A stretch of DNA of 64,000 bases, from assembly GCA_963702575.1 (NCBI GenBank), contig CAVPCU010000006.1, positions 496,001 to 560,000 on the forward strand, read 5' to 3'. How positions within the stretch are numbered: position 1 is the stretch's first letter; every line of letters begins with the position of its first letter. The notes below the pieces were generated by a model. The model had not been told where the DNA came from, ran no database searches, and was given only the letters and a program-made list of their open reading frames with translations. Made by a program: the position numbers and the translations under genes. Positions 43,642 through 53,113 of the stretch are shown piece by piece. The stretch comes from VRUE01 sp963702575. Lineage in GTDB: Bacteria > Actinomycetota > Thermoleophilia > Solirubrobacterales > 70-9.

Positions 43642-45174
43642 TTGGAAACATCTCTGGGATGGAATCCCCGCAGAAGGGCAGCGTTGGCTGCGATAGCGGC
43701 CATGGCTCTGTCGGCGCTCCTACTGGCGGCGGCGTTCGCCCCTGGCGCGCAGGCGAACGTCGCCGGGTTCCAGAGCTTGACGCCAAGCTCGGTGCCGCTC
43801 ACGGCTGTCGCCGCCGACCCTGGGACCGGTCTCTTGTATGCGCAGGAAAACGAGGGCACGAGCTTCTTCCGTTATGACCCGCAGACGAACGTCTGGACCG
43901 AACTCGCCCCGTCGCCGGTTAACAGCGGCAACAACGGCGGCGCGGCGTTCCTTGGCGGGAAGATCTACGTCTCATACACCCAGAACGGAAGTGAACTCGC
44001 TGTCTACGACATCGCCTCCGGTACCTGGAGCACGATCGAAAACCCGCTTGAAGAAGGGACCGCCAACATCACGGCCGGAGACGGGAAGCTGTATATGGCA
44101 TTTGGTCTCGAATTCGTCAAATACGATCCGGCGACGAACGTCACTACGGTCCTTGCCGAACCGCCGGAATTCGCTCCGGCGGAATGCTTTGAAGGCTTCC
44201 AGCGATGGGGCGGGCTTCAGTTCGACGGCGACAAGATCTACGGTCACCAGGGCGATGGCTGCACCGGATTCGCGGTGTACGACATCCCCTCGAACAGCTG
44301 GTCGGAACTGCCGCTTGTCCCGGAAGTGGAAGAAGAAGGCGCGGTCGCGGGCAGCGCGCTCGATCCGGTCACGAACACCTACCTCACCTATGGCCCGTAT
44401 GGCGGCAACACCCTCTACCGGTACGACATCGAAGCCGGCTCATGGTCGACCAGCACGCTGCCATTTTCCAAAGTGGACGATGGCGGCATGGCCTACGTTG
44501 CCCTGTCCGGCCACGAAGGCGTCTACATGATCCAGGGTGAGGAAGGCCTCGAATTCACCCGCTACACCGACCGCAACGTGACCGACCTATCGCCCTTGAT
44601 GTCCGCGGGCGTGGTCAGTACGCCCACCGGCGGCGAAATCACCTACTCGATCCAAGTCAAGAACAACGGGCCCGAACGGACGGGCGGGGTCGTGCTGTCG
44701 GATCCGCTGCCGGCGGGTACGAAACTGGTCTCCGCCGGAACGGGGCAGGGGACCTGCGCCGTCACCTCGACCCTGACCTGCAGCCTCGGTGCCCTGCGGA
44801 GCGGGGCGAGCGCCAACCTGACCCTCAAGGTGGCGGCAGGCTTCGGGGCGGTGACCAACACCGCGACCGTCTCGAGCCAGGCGATCGACAGCAATCCCGC
44901 GAACGACAGCGCGACGGTTGTCTCAACCGTGCCGGCGTGCGTGGTTCCGAAGCTCCGGGGGCTTCGTCTGAAAGGGGCTAAGAAAGCCCTCAGGGCGGCC
45001 AACTGCAAGCCCGGCAAGGTCACCCGCCGCCACAGCCGTAAGGTCAAGAAGGGCCGGGTAGTCCGCGCCAGCAAGCATCGCGGCACCGTTCTGCCGGTGG
45101 GCAGCAAGGTCAAGCTGTCGGTCTCCCGCGGCGCCAAGCACAAGGGTCACCACAAGTCGAAGGGCGCTCACTAG
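43642..45174 (+). CDS. Secreted protein: beta-propeller, DUF11 and PASTA domains
   Basis: 510 residues from TTG 43642, chosen because AGGAGG stands eight bases upstream and the reading then opens on a signal peptide (NPRRRAALAAIAAMALSALL, AFAPGAQA). Residues about 35-310 carry repeats such as FFRYDPQTNVWTELAPSPVN typical of kelch-like propellers. Then a DUF11 module (EITYSIQVKNNGPERTGGVV, DPLPAGTKLVSAGTGQGTCA) and a C-terminal PASTA-like domain (VPKLRGLRLKGAKKALRAAN) with a very basic tail. Probably exported and wall-bound; function unknown. Confidence 0.78.
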   Translation: METSLGWNPRRRAALAAIAAMALSALLLAAAFAPGAQANVAGFQSLTPSSVPLTAVAADPGTGLLYAQENEGTSFFRYDPQTNVWTELAPSPVNSGNNGGAAFLGGKIYVSYTQNGSELAVYDIASGTWSTIENPLEEGTANITAGDGKLYMAFGLEFVKYDPATNVTTVLAEPPEFAPAECFEGFQRWGGLQFDGDKIYGHQGDGCTGFAVYDIPSNSWSELPLVPEVEEEGAVAGSALDPVTNTYLTYGPYGGNTLYRYDIEAGSWSTSTLPFSKVDDGGMAYVALSGHEGVYMIQGEEGLEFTRYTDRNVTDLSPLMSAGVVSTPTGGEITYSIQVKNNGPERTGGVVLSDPLPAGTKLVSAGTGQGTCAVTSTLTCSLGALRSGASANLTLKVAAGFGAVTNTATVSSQAIDSNPANDSATVVSTVPACVVPKLRGLRLKGAKKALRAANCKPGKVTRRHSRKVKKGRVVRASKHRGTVLPVGSKVKLSVSRGAKHKGHHKSKGAH

Positions 45175-45252
45175 CACCAGGGGCGATCGAAGGGTTCTAT
45201 CTCCGACCCGCTCGCCTTCGGCATTTGGCCGGGGTGAGCGGGTCGGGGTGGC

Positions 45253-45924
45253 TCATGCCGGCCCGACCAGGGCGAGGGTGAAGCCGTCGTGACCCTTGAC
45301 GCCGACGGTCTGGATGGTCGTCGCGGTGACGCGTGGGTCGGCGGCGATCTGCTCGTGCAGGCGCCGTTGAGCGAGGATGGTGGGGTCGTCGCTGTCCGCT
45401 TCGGCGAGCGTCCCGCCGCGGACGACGTTGTCGGCGACGATCAGGCCGCCGGGGCGGGTCCGGTCGAGCGCCCAGGCGAAGTAGTCCGGCGTGTGGACCT
45501 TGTCGGCGTCGATGAAGGTCAGGTCGAAGGGACCGGCGCTCTCGGCGTCGAGAGCGGGCAGGAGATCGAGGGCCGCGCCGACCCTCAGGTCGACGAGGTC
45601 GCTCAGTCCGGCGCGGGCGATGTTCTCGCGCGCGACCTCCGCGTTTCGGGGCTCGGCCTCGAGCGTGATCAGGCGGCCGCCGTCGGGGAGCGCCCGCGCC
45701 AGCCAGATCGTGCTGTAGCCGCCGAGCGTGCCGAACTCGAGGATCGACCTCGCCCCGATCGCCCTCGCCAGCAGGTGGAGCAGCTTGCCCTGCGGCGGCG
45801 AGACCTGAATCGACGGCAATCCCGCCTCTTCGCTCGCCCGAACCGCCGCCTCCAGCGCCTCGTCGTGCGGCGCGAGCGTGCCGGAGATGAACTCGTCGAC
45901 AGCCGACCAGGACTCGGGGTTCAC
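45253..45924 (-). CDS. O-methyltransferase (catechol-OMT type)
   Basis: 223 residues. LEFGTLGGYSTIWLARALPD is SAM motif I and FIDADKVHTPDYFAWAL the metal/SAM motif of the bacterial O-methyltransferase family 3. QVSPPQGKLLHLLARAI is the family's N-terminal signature. Substrate not known. Confidence 0.9.
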   Translation of the reverse strand: MNPESWSAVDEFISGTLAPHDEALEAAVRASEEAGLPSIQVSPPQGKLLHLLARAIGARSILEFGTLGGYSTIWLARALPDGGRLITLEAEPRNAEVARENIARAGLSDLVDLRVGAALDLLPALDAESAGPFDLTFIDADKVHTPDYFAWALDRTRPGGLIVADNVVRGGTLAEADSDDPTILAQRRLHEQIAADPRVTATTIQTVGVKGHDGFTLALVGPA

Positions 45925-46009
45925 GCCGGTGGTCTATCAGCCTTGTCCGGCGGCGGCCATGCGAGCGGCCGGGACGGTGGCCCGCCGGTACGCTTAGGCC
46001 GCATCGCCC

Positions 46010-46080
46010 GGCGCCTTGGCGGAGTGGCTACGCAGCGGCCTGCAAAGCCGTTTACACCGGTTCGATTCCGGTAGGCGCCT
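46010..46080 (+). tRNA. tRNA-Cys (GCA)
   Basis: Acceptor GGCGCCT/AGGCGCC, anticodon stem GCGGC/GCCGT with loop CTGCAAA (anticodon GCA), T arm ACCGG TTCGATT CCGGT. No encoded CCA. Short D arm with three pairs, normal for tRNA-Cys. Confidence 0.95.
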
Positions 46081-46126
46081 TTCTCCGACGGTCGTGTCAC
46101 GACAACGCAAAGAGAGCGACAGCCAC

Positions 46127-46534
46127 ATGAAGAAGGCGAAGAACGGCTCGAAAGAGGGTGGAGACGGAGGCTCTCCCTCCCAGCGGATAGACGCGAGGAT
46201 CGCGGAGCTGGGCGATTGGCGGGGCGAGACGCTCGCTCGGATCCGAGCCCTGATCAAGCAGGCCGACCCCGAGGTGGTCGAGGAGTGGAAATGGAGAGGG
46301 GTGCCGGTGTGGTACCACGCCGGAATGATCTGCACCGGTGAGACGTACAAGAGCCACCTGAAGATGACCTTCGCCAAGGGCGCCTCGCTGGATGATCCTT
46401 CGGGCCTCTTCAACTCCAGCCTCGAGGGCAACGTCAGACGCGCGATCGACTTCCACGAGGGCGAGGAGATCGACGAGGAGGCTTTGAAGGCGCTGATCCG
46501 CGCCGCCGTGGCGCTGAACACGTCTTCGGCATGA
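46127..46534 (+). CDS. DUF1801-family protein
   Basis: 135 residues from ATG 46127. LIKQADPEVVEEWKWRGVPV and LKMTFAKGASLDDPSGLFNS are typical of DUF1801/YdhG-like small proteins of unknown biochemical role. Stop overlaps the zwf start (ATGA). Confidence 0.85.
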   Translation: MKKAKNGSKEGGDGGSPSQRIDARIAELGDWRGETLARIRALIKQADPEVVEEWKWRGVPVWYHAGMICTGETYKSHLKMTFAKGASLDDPSGLFNSSLEGNVRRAIDFHEGEEIDEEALKALIRAAVALNTSSA

Positions 46535-47967
46535 CCGACCGGGTCCCCGGGGACCGGGTGATCGTGCTGTTCGGGGCCACCGGGGATCTGGCGCGGCGCA
46601 AGTTGCTGCCGGGGATGTTCCACCTGGCGCAGGCCGGCCTGATGCCGCGCGGCTTCCTCATCCTCGGGGCGTCCCGGACCGGGATCGAGGACGAGGAGTT
46701 CCGCGAGATGGCCCGCGAGGCGGTCGAGGAGTCCGGCCGGCGGCCCGTGTCGGCCGGCGCCTGGGAGGAGTTCGCCGCGCGCCTGCGCTTCGCCGCCGTC
46801 GGCGACGGCCTCGAGCCGCTCGCCGAGGCGATCGGCGAGGCCCGCCGCGAGCTCGGCGGGGAAACGCGCGTTCTCCACTACCTCTCGCTGCCGCCCAGCG
46901 CCGCGGCCGACACGGTGCGGGCGCTCGGCGACCTCGGCCTCGGCGAGCGCGCCGGCATCGTCACCGAGAAGCCCTTCGGCGTCGATCTCGCCTCCGCCCG
47001 CGAGCTGAACTCCCGCCTGCTCTCGGTCTTCGACGAGCAGGACATCTTCCGCATCGACCACTACCTCGGCCGCGAGGCGGTTCTGAACCTGCTCGCGATG
47101 CGCTTTGCCAACGGCATGCTCGAGCCGGTCTGGAACCGCAACCACATCGACCACGTCCAGATCGACGTCCCCGAGACCCTCTCGATCGGCATGCGGGCGA
47201 GCTTCTACGAGGACACCGGCGCCTTCCGCGACATGGTCGTCACCCACCTCTTCCAGCTGCTCAGCTTCGTCGCGATGGAGCCGCCCACCTCGCTCGACCC
47301 GAAGCCGCTGACGAGCGAGCGGGAGAAGGTCTTCGACGCGATGCCGCTGCTCGACCCGGCCGCCGTCGTCCGCGGCCAGTACGCCGGCTACCGCGACGAG
47401 GACGGGGTTGCCGAGGGCTCCGACACCGACACCTTCGTCGCCCTGCGCGCCTTCGTCGACAACTGGCGCTGGGAGGGGGTGCCGTTCTTCCTGCGCTCGG
47501 GCAAGCGGATGGCCGAGAACCGTCACCTGCTGACCGTCGCCTTCAAGCAGCCGCCGCGGCGCATGTTCCCGCTCGACTGCGCCGAGATAGCCGAGTCCTT
47601 CGGCCACGACCACCTCACCTTCGAGCTGGGCGACCCCGGCAGCATCTCGGCCTCCTTCCTGGCCAAGGTGCCGGGGCCGACGATGCATCTCGGCGAGGCC
47701 CACATGCGCTTCACCTACGCCGACACCTTCGGCGGCGTGGAGCGAGCGCTGGACGCCTACGAGCGCCTGATCCACGACGTCATGCTCGGCGATCGCACGC
47801 TGTTCACGACCTCGGAGGCGATCGAGCGCCTCTGGGAGATCTCAACGCCGCTGCTGGAGGCCCCGCCGCCGGCGCTGGCCTATGAGCCCGGCAGCTGGGG
47901 GCCGGCGGAGATCGACGAGCTGATCGCGCCCCGCCGCTGGCACCTGCCCAACCAGCACGTCGAGTGA
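46531..47967 (+). CDS. zwf: Glucose-6-phosphate dehydrogenase
   Basis: First enzyme of the oxidative pentose phosphate pathway, giving NADPH. 478 residues. Rossmann GATGDLARRKLLPGMFHLAQ, EKPFGVDLASARELN, the active-site FRIDHYLGREAVLNLLAMRF and C-terminal NRHLLTVAFKQPPRRMF. No opcA, gnd or tal gene adjacent. Confidence 0.95.
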   Translation: MTDRVPGDRVIVLFGATGDLARRKLLPGMFHLAQAGLMPRGFLILGASRTGIEDEEFREMAREAVEESGRRPVSAGAWEEFAARLRFAAVGDGLEPLAEAIGEARRELGGETRVLHYLSLPPSAAADTVRALGDLGLGERAGIVTEKPFGVDLASARELNSRLLSVFDEQDIFRIDHYLGREAVLNLLAMRFANGMLEPVWNRNHIDHVQIDVPETLSIGMRASFYEDTGAFRDMVVTHLFQLLSFVAMEPPTSLDPKPLTSEREKVFDAMPLLDPAAVVRGQYAGYRDEDGVAEGSDTDTFVALRAFVDNWRWEGVPFFLRSGKRMAENRHLLTVAFKQPPRRMFPLDCAEIAESFGHDHLTFELGDPGSISASFLAKVPGPTMHLGEAHMRFTYADTFGGVERALDAYERLIHDVMLGDRTLFTTSEAIERLWEISTPLLEAPPPALAYEPGSWGPAEIDELIAPRRWHLPNQHVE

Positions 47968-47970
47968 GCG

Positions 47971-48012
47971 CCGTTCCGGGGAACGGAAAAGGGCCCCGGA
48001 TGGGGCCCTTGG
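47971..48012 (+). terminator. Double hairpin after zwf
   Basis: Two stem-loops: CCGTTC/GAACGG (47971-47986) and AAGGGCCCC/GGGGCCCTT (47989-48010), followed by GGTTTCC. The second is strong and short-looped; the U-run is weak, so it may be a terminator or a barrier before tRNA-Val. Confidence 0.55.
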
Positions 48013-48215
48013 TTTCCGAAGGACGTGCCGCCAGTTACGTCGTTTCGCTGGCTCGTCGGTCCTCAAGTCTTGTAAGTCCTCGCCGCGCTCTGGGTTGCGG
48101 CTTCTATCTGGAAACACCGCGTACGTTGAAAAGTTGCACTCCTTGCATCGGACGTTGCAGCGCCGACCTTGAGCCCGCACGGCGTGGCGCGGCGCGCTGC
48201 TAAATTCAGGTTCCC

Positions 48216-48288
48216 GGGCGCATAGCTCAGTTGGGAGAGCGCCGCCTCGACAAGGCGGAGGTCACTGGTTCGAGCCCAGTTGTGCCCA
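48216..48288 (+). tRNA. tRNA-Val (GAC), C33 in the loop
   Basis: Acceptor GGGCGCA/TGTGCCC, D arm GCTC...GAGC, anticodon stem CCGCC/GGCGG with loop TCGACAA, T arm ACTGG TTCGAGC CCAGT. Anticodon GAC (Val). The base before the anticodon is C, not the near-universal U33. No encoded CCA. The following 219 bases to 48507 contain no gene I can support. Confidence 0.88.
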
Positions 48289-48507
48289 TTTTCAGATTCG
48301 ACGAGCAGCGAAGCGGGTACAAGCGCGAAGGGCGCGTGCGCGCCACCCCCGTGGGCTTCAACGCACGATATTCCGGGTGAGCGCGTCGCCACCCCTCGCG
48401 CTTGACTCGAAGGTATACGAGTTACTCAACGCGTGTGTTGCAAACTCATTTGTTTGCGGGACAAGCCCGCGGGTCGATTCCGGGCCGTCCTCTAGGCTCG
48501 CCGCCCT

Positions 48508-50301
48508 GTGATCGCGACCTACGCAGCGGCGCTGGCGATCTGCGTCGCCTCGCTGGCCGTCGGGCAGGCGGCGATCGCGCTGTGCGGCGCGCGGCGCTGG
48601 TCCTGGCTCTCGCCGGCGATGGGCCTGGCGCTGCTCTGCGCGCTCTGCTGGGCGACGGTGCGCCTGCCCGGCGACGGCGTCGTGTCCGCCGGTCTGGTCC
48701 TCGTGCTCACGATCGCCGCCATGCTGTACCTGAGAGGGCGCGTCGAGGGCGGGGGGGAGGCGGTCCGCGCGGGCCTGCCCGTGGCCGTCCTCGCGCTCCT
48801 CGCGGCGTCGCTTCCGTTCGTCGCCGAAGGCCACTTCGGCATCCTCGGCACCGGCTTCAACCCGGACATGTCCCAGCACCTGCTGGCGACCTACCGCCTC
48901 GCCGAAGGCGCCAGCTCGCCGCTTCTCCACCAGGGCTACCCGCTCGGCCCGCACGCCGTGGTCGCAGCCTTGAACAAGGGCCTCGGGATCGGCATCGTCC
49001 AGGGCTTCGACGGCCTCACGCTCGCCGCCGCGATCCTCGCGCCGCTGACCGCCCTCGCGGCCTTCGCCGATCGACCCCGACTCCGCCGCACCGCTGCGGC
49101 CCTCCTGGTCGGCCTCCCCTACCTGGTCGCCTCCTATTACGCCCAGGGCGCCTTCAAGGAGACGATCCAAGCCCTCCTCGTCCTCGCCTTCGTCCTGGCC
49201 CTGCGCGAGAGCGAGCGAACCTGGCGAGGTCTTCAGCTCCGCTACGTCCCAGCGGCCGTACTCGCGATTGGCAGCGTCTACGTCTACAGCTTCCCGGGCT
49301 TGACCTGGATGGCAGCGATCCTGGCCATCTGGCTGCTGCTCGAGCGGGCGCTGCCGCTCCGGCCCCTGCTGCTCGCTCTCGCGGTCTTCCTCGTGGGAGT
49401 CCTGCCCGAGCTCGGCCGGATGATCGACTTCCGCCACTTCGAGACCTTCGACCCCAACGGCCCCGGCCTCGGCAACCTGTTCGGCCAGATCTCGCCCTTC
49501 ACGGCGCTCGGCATCTGGCCCTCGGGCGACTTCCGGCTGGCACCTGGCGACGGCGCCGTGCCCGCTTTCGTCTACTACCTCGGCGCCGCCTTCGCGACCG
49601 CGCTGCTGCTCTACGGCCTGGACCGCTGCCGCCGGCTGCGCGAGCGTTCGATCCTCGCCGGCGCGATCGCCGTCGCCGCGCTCTACTTAGCGGCTCGCCT
49701 CGGGGGTACGCCATACACGGCAGCCAAGGCGTTAGAGATCGCCGCCCCAGTTCTCACGCTCACGATCGTCCTGCCGCTGTTTCGGCCTTTCGATGCGGCG
49801 GCTCGCGTGGGTGGCGTGGGGTTGGGTTCCTCCCCCGGCCAGGGGGAGGTGCCCTACCCCACGACAGGACCCGCGCGCCTGGCGCTTTGGGCGTATGTCG
49901 GGGCAGCGGCTGTCTGCTCGCTGCTCGCCTTCGCCAACGCCCCCGTCGGCCCGACCACCTACTCGCCGGCGCTCACGGAGCTGCGCACGCTCGTCGGCGC
50001 CGGCCCGACCGAGGTCCTCGCCCCGGCCGATCTGCTCATCCACGAACACGGCCTGCCCTTCATCAGCTGGGAACTGCGCGGCGGGCGTGTCTGCGTGACC
50101 GCCGAGGAAAACGCCGGCGAGGAGTCCGTGCCCCGGGTCCGCTTCGTCATCGCCGGCGCCGGCAGCACCGGCCCGCCGTTCCCCGGCTTCGCCCGCCGTC
50201 GCCGCGTCGGTCCCTACGTGCTCTGGCAGAGCCGGGGTCCCATCGACGAGAGCGCCTGCCCCCTGATCGCCGTGCGCCAGGCCCGCGCCCGGAAGGAATG
50301 A
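48508..50301 (+). CDS. Polytopic membrane protein of unknown function
   Basis: 597 residues with about 12 hydrophobic segments (for example WLSPAMGLALLCALCWATV, VSAGLVLVLTIAAMLYL, LLVGLPYLVASYY, WMAAILAIWLLLE) and a soluble C-terminal part. The layout recalls membrane glycosyltransferase or oligosaccharide-related proteins, but no catalytic motif is sure. Charged N- and C-termini. Precedes thrS by about 96 bases. Confidence 0.75.
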   Translation: MIATYAAALAICVASLAVGQAAIALCGARRWSWLSPAMGLALLCALCWATVRLPGDGVVSAGLVLVLTIAAMLYLRGRVEGGGEAVRAGLPVAVLALLAASLPFVAEGHFGILGTGFNPDMSQHLLATYRLAEGASSPLLHQGYPLGPHAVVAALNKGLGIGIVQGFDGLTLAAAILAPLTALAAFADRPRLRRTAAALLVGLPYLVASYYAQGAFKETIQALLVLAFVLALRESERTWRGLQLRYVPAAVLAIGSVYVYSFPGLTWMAAILAIWLLLERALPLRPLLLALAVFLVGVLPELGRMIDFRHFETFDPNGPGLGNLFGQISPFTALGIWPSGDFRLAPGDGAVPAFVYYLGAAFATALLLYGLDRCRRLRERSILAGAIAVAALYLAARLGGTPYTAAKALEIAAPVLTLTIVLPLFRPFDAAARVGGVGLGSSPGQGEVPYPTTGPARLALWAYVGAAAVCSLLAFANAPVGPTTYSPALTELRTLVGAGPTEVLAPADLLIHEHGLPFISWELRGGRVCVTAEENAGEESVPRVRFVIAGAGSTGPPFPGFARRRRVGPYVLWQSRGPIDESACPLIAVRQARARKE

Positions 50302-50397
50302 CGCATTTTCCCCACTGCCGTGGGGACAAAGCTGCAATCGACGAGCGCGCAGACGGCCACGTAGCATTGCCGCGATGGAGGCGACGACCAAATCACG

Positions 50398-52307
50398 GTG
50401 ACCCTGCCCGACGGCAAGCCGCTGGAGCTGCCCGAGCGGCGCGACCGGCGCCGACGCCGCCGCGGCGATCGGGCCCGGCCTGGCGAAGGCGGCGCTGGCG
50501 ATCCGCGTCGACGGCGAGCTGCGCGACCTCACCGCGCCTCTCCCCGACGGCGCCGAGATCGCGATCGTCACCGACCGCGACCCCGCGGGGCTGGAGCTGA
50601 TCCGCCACGACGCCGCCCACGTCATGGCCGAGGCGGTGATGGAGCTCTACCCGGGCACCAAGGTGACGATCGGGCCGTCGATCGAGCAGGGCTTCTACTA
50701 CGACTTCGAGTTCCCGCCGGACGTCAAGGTCCGCGAGGAGGATCTCGACGTGATCGAGGCGGCGATGCGCCGACCACATCGAAGCCGACGAGGGCTTCGA
50801 GCGCCGCGACGTCACCCCGGCCGAGGCGATCGAGCTGTTCCGCGCCCAGGGCCAGGACTACAAGGTCGAGCTGATCGAGGACCTGGTCCGCGACGAAGGG
50901 GTGGAGACGGTCTCGCTCTACCGCAACGGGCCCTTCGAGGACCTCTGCCGCGGTCCGCACGGCCCCTCCACCGGCCGGATCGAGGCGATCAAGCTCAACT
51001 CGCTCGCCGGCGCCTACTGGCGTGGCGACGAGACCCGCCAGATGCTGACCCGCATCTACGGCACCGCCTTCTTCTCGACGAAGGATCTCGACGCCCACCT
51101 CGAGCGGATCGAGCAGGCCAAGGCGCGCGACCACCGTCGCCTCGGGCCCCAGCTCGGGCTCTTCATGCTGCGCGACGAGGCGCCGGGCATGCCCTTCTGG
51201 CTCGCCCACGGCACGACGCTGCTGCGGCTGATCGAGGAGGAGGTGCAGAAGCAGCTCCGCAAGCGCGACTACGAGGAGATCAAGACGCCGCACCTGATGG
51301 ACGTCGAGCTCTGGCACCGATCGGGCCACTGGGACAACTACCAGGAGAACATGTACTTCACCGAGTCGGGCGAGCGCGAGTACGCGATCCGGCCGATGAA
51401 CTGCCCGGGCGCCTGCCTCGTCTACGCCGCCGAGCGCCACTCCTACCGCGAGCTGCCGTTGCGGATCGCCGAGTTCGGCCAGGTCTCGCGCGCCGAGCGC
51501 GAGGGCGTCCTGCACGGCCTCCTGCGTGTCCGTGCCTTCACCCAGGACGACGCCCACGTCTACTGCACGCCGGAGCAGATCGTCGACGAGGTCAACGGCA
51601 TCTGCCAGGCGATCGACGAGCTCTACGCGCGCTTCGGCTTCGACGACGTCCACATCGAGCTCTCGACCCGCCCGGAGAAGTCGATCGGCACCGACGAGCA
51701 GTGGCAGCAGGCCGAGCAGGCGCTGCGCGGCGCCCTCGAGGCCCAGGGCCGCGAGTACACCCTCAACCCCGGGGACGGCGCCTTCTACGGCCCGAAGATC
51801 GACTTCCACATCACCGACGCGCTCGGCCGCTCCTGGCAGTGCGGCACCTGTCAGGTCGACTTCTTCATGCCCGAACGCTTCGACCTCACCTACACCGACC
51901 CGAGCGACGAGCCGCAGCGGCCGGTGATGATCCACCGCGCCCTGCTCGGCTCGCTGGAGCGCTTCGCCGGCATCCTGATCGAGCACTACGGCGGCCGCTT
52001 CCCGGTCTGGCTGGCGCCGGTGCAGGCGAAGGTGCTGCCGATCTCCGACCGCCACGTCGAGTTCGGCGCCACCGTGGCCGCCGGGCTGCGCGAGCTCGGC
52101 GTGCGGGTCGAGCTCGACCGCCGCTCGGAGTCGATCGGCAAGAAGGTGCGCGACGCCGAGATCGGCCGCTTCCCCTACATGGTCGTGGTCGGCGACCGCG
52201 AGGAGGAGACCGGGGAGGTCGCCGTTCGATCCCATCGCGACGGCGAGCTCGGCGCGATGAGCCTGCCCGACTTCGCCGCGCTCGTCCACCGCGAGGAGAC
52301 ATCCTGA
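50398..52307 (+). CDS. thrS: Threonyl-tRNA synthetase, two +1 shifts in sequence
   Basis: The TGS domain starts MTLPDGKPLELPE, and its continuation GATGADAAAAIGPGLAKAAL is found one base out of frame after an extra C near 50437. The next part (MAEAVMELYPGTKVTIGPSI) continues to EAAMR, after which DHIEADEGFERRDVTPAEAI resumes another base later (extra C at 50768-50771). Corrected length is 635 residues, normal. Catalytic region: MNCPGACLVY (motif 2 zone), QDDAHVYCTPEQ and motif 3 near FPVWLAPVQAKVLPISDRH. Start GTG 50398. Both shifts are +1 insertions. Confidence 0.93.
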
Positions 52308-52338
52308 GCGCCCGCCGCTCAACTTCGCCGCTCTGCCT

Positions 52339-52344
52339 CTATAC
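52339..52344 (+). promoter_or_regulatory. Possible -10 box for infC
   Basis: TATACT at 52339-52344, in the 142-base gap between thrS and infC, is the best -10-like hexamer; the -35 region is weak. infC operons often have a regulatory leader here, but I see no clear RNA structure. Low confidence. Confidence 0.3.
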
Positions 52345-52449
52345 TGCGCTCACTTGTTCGCAGGCATGCCAAATCCATCGCGCCCCTGAGCGTCCCATGG
52401 CCGCCTCCGCATCCCTCGTCCCCTTGAAGCTCCACTCCTCCTCTCACTA

Positions 52450-53100
52450 GTGCCTGTCCCGCGCAGGTTCGATCGGCGCCCGCCCGAGCGGGACACGACC
52501 AGGATCAACGAGCGGATCCGCGTGCCGAAAGTGCGCCTGATCGGGGCCGACGGCGAGCAGCTCGGCATCCTCGACACGGCCGATGCGCTGGCCCGCGCCC
52601 AGGAAGCCGACCTCGACCTGGTCGAGGTCGCGGCCAACTCGAAACCGCCGGTCACCCGCCTGCTCGACTACTCCAAGTACAAGTACGAGCAGGAGCAGAA
52701 GCAGAAGCAGGCGCGCAAGCACCAGCAGCAGGTCAACGTGCGCGAGATCAAGCTGCGGCCGAAGATCGCCGACCACGACTACGAGACCAAGAAGGGCCAC
52801 GTCGAGCGCTTCCTCCGCCACCACAACAAGGTCAAGATCACGATCATGTTCCGCGGCCGCGAGCAGGCCCACCCCGAGCGCGGCCGGGCGCTGCTTCAGC
52901 GCCTGTTCGAGGATCTCGACGGCCTCGCCGTGATCGAGTCCGAACCGCTGCAGGAAGGGCGCAACATGAGCATGATGCTGGCACCCAGCAAAGAGGTCGC
53001 TGCCCTGGAGCAGAAGGAAGACGTCGCCCCGGACGATGCCGCGCCGGACGATGCCGCGCCCGACGATGCCGCGCCCGACGAGACCGCGGCCGAGGGTTAA
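52450..53100 (+). CDS. infC: Translation initiation factor IF-3 with repeat tail
   Basis: 216 residues from GTG. N domain INERIRVPKVRLIGADGEQL and the linker YEQEQKQKQARKHQ, then the C domain NVREIKLRPKIADHDYETKK and FRGREQAHPERGRALLQRL. After residue 185 the protein ends in four tandem APDDA units (15-base DNA repeats) and an acidic end, beyond the normal IF-3 length. rpmI and rplT, its usual partners, are 1.1 kb downstream, beyond an inserted minus-strand gene. Confidence 0.94.
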   Translation: MPVPRRFDRRPPERDTTRINERIRVPKVRLIGADGEQLGILDTADALARAQEADLDLVEVAANSKPPVTRLLDYSKYKYEQEQKQKQARKHQQQVNVREIKLRPKIADHDYETKKGHVERFLRHHNKVKITIMFRGREQAHPERGRALLQRLFEDLDGLAVIESEPLQEGRNMSMMLAPSKEVAALEQKEDVAPDDAAPDDAAPDDAAPDETAAEG

Positions 53101-53113
53101 GCGAGCACGTCGG

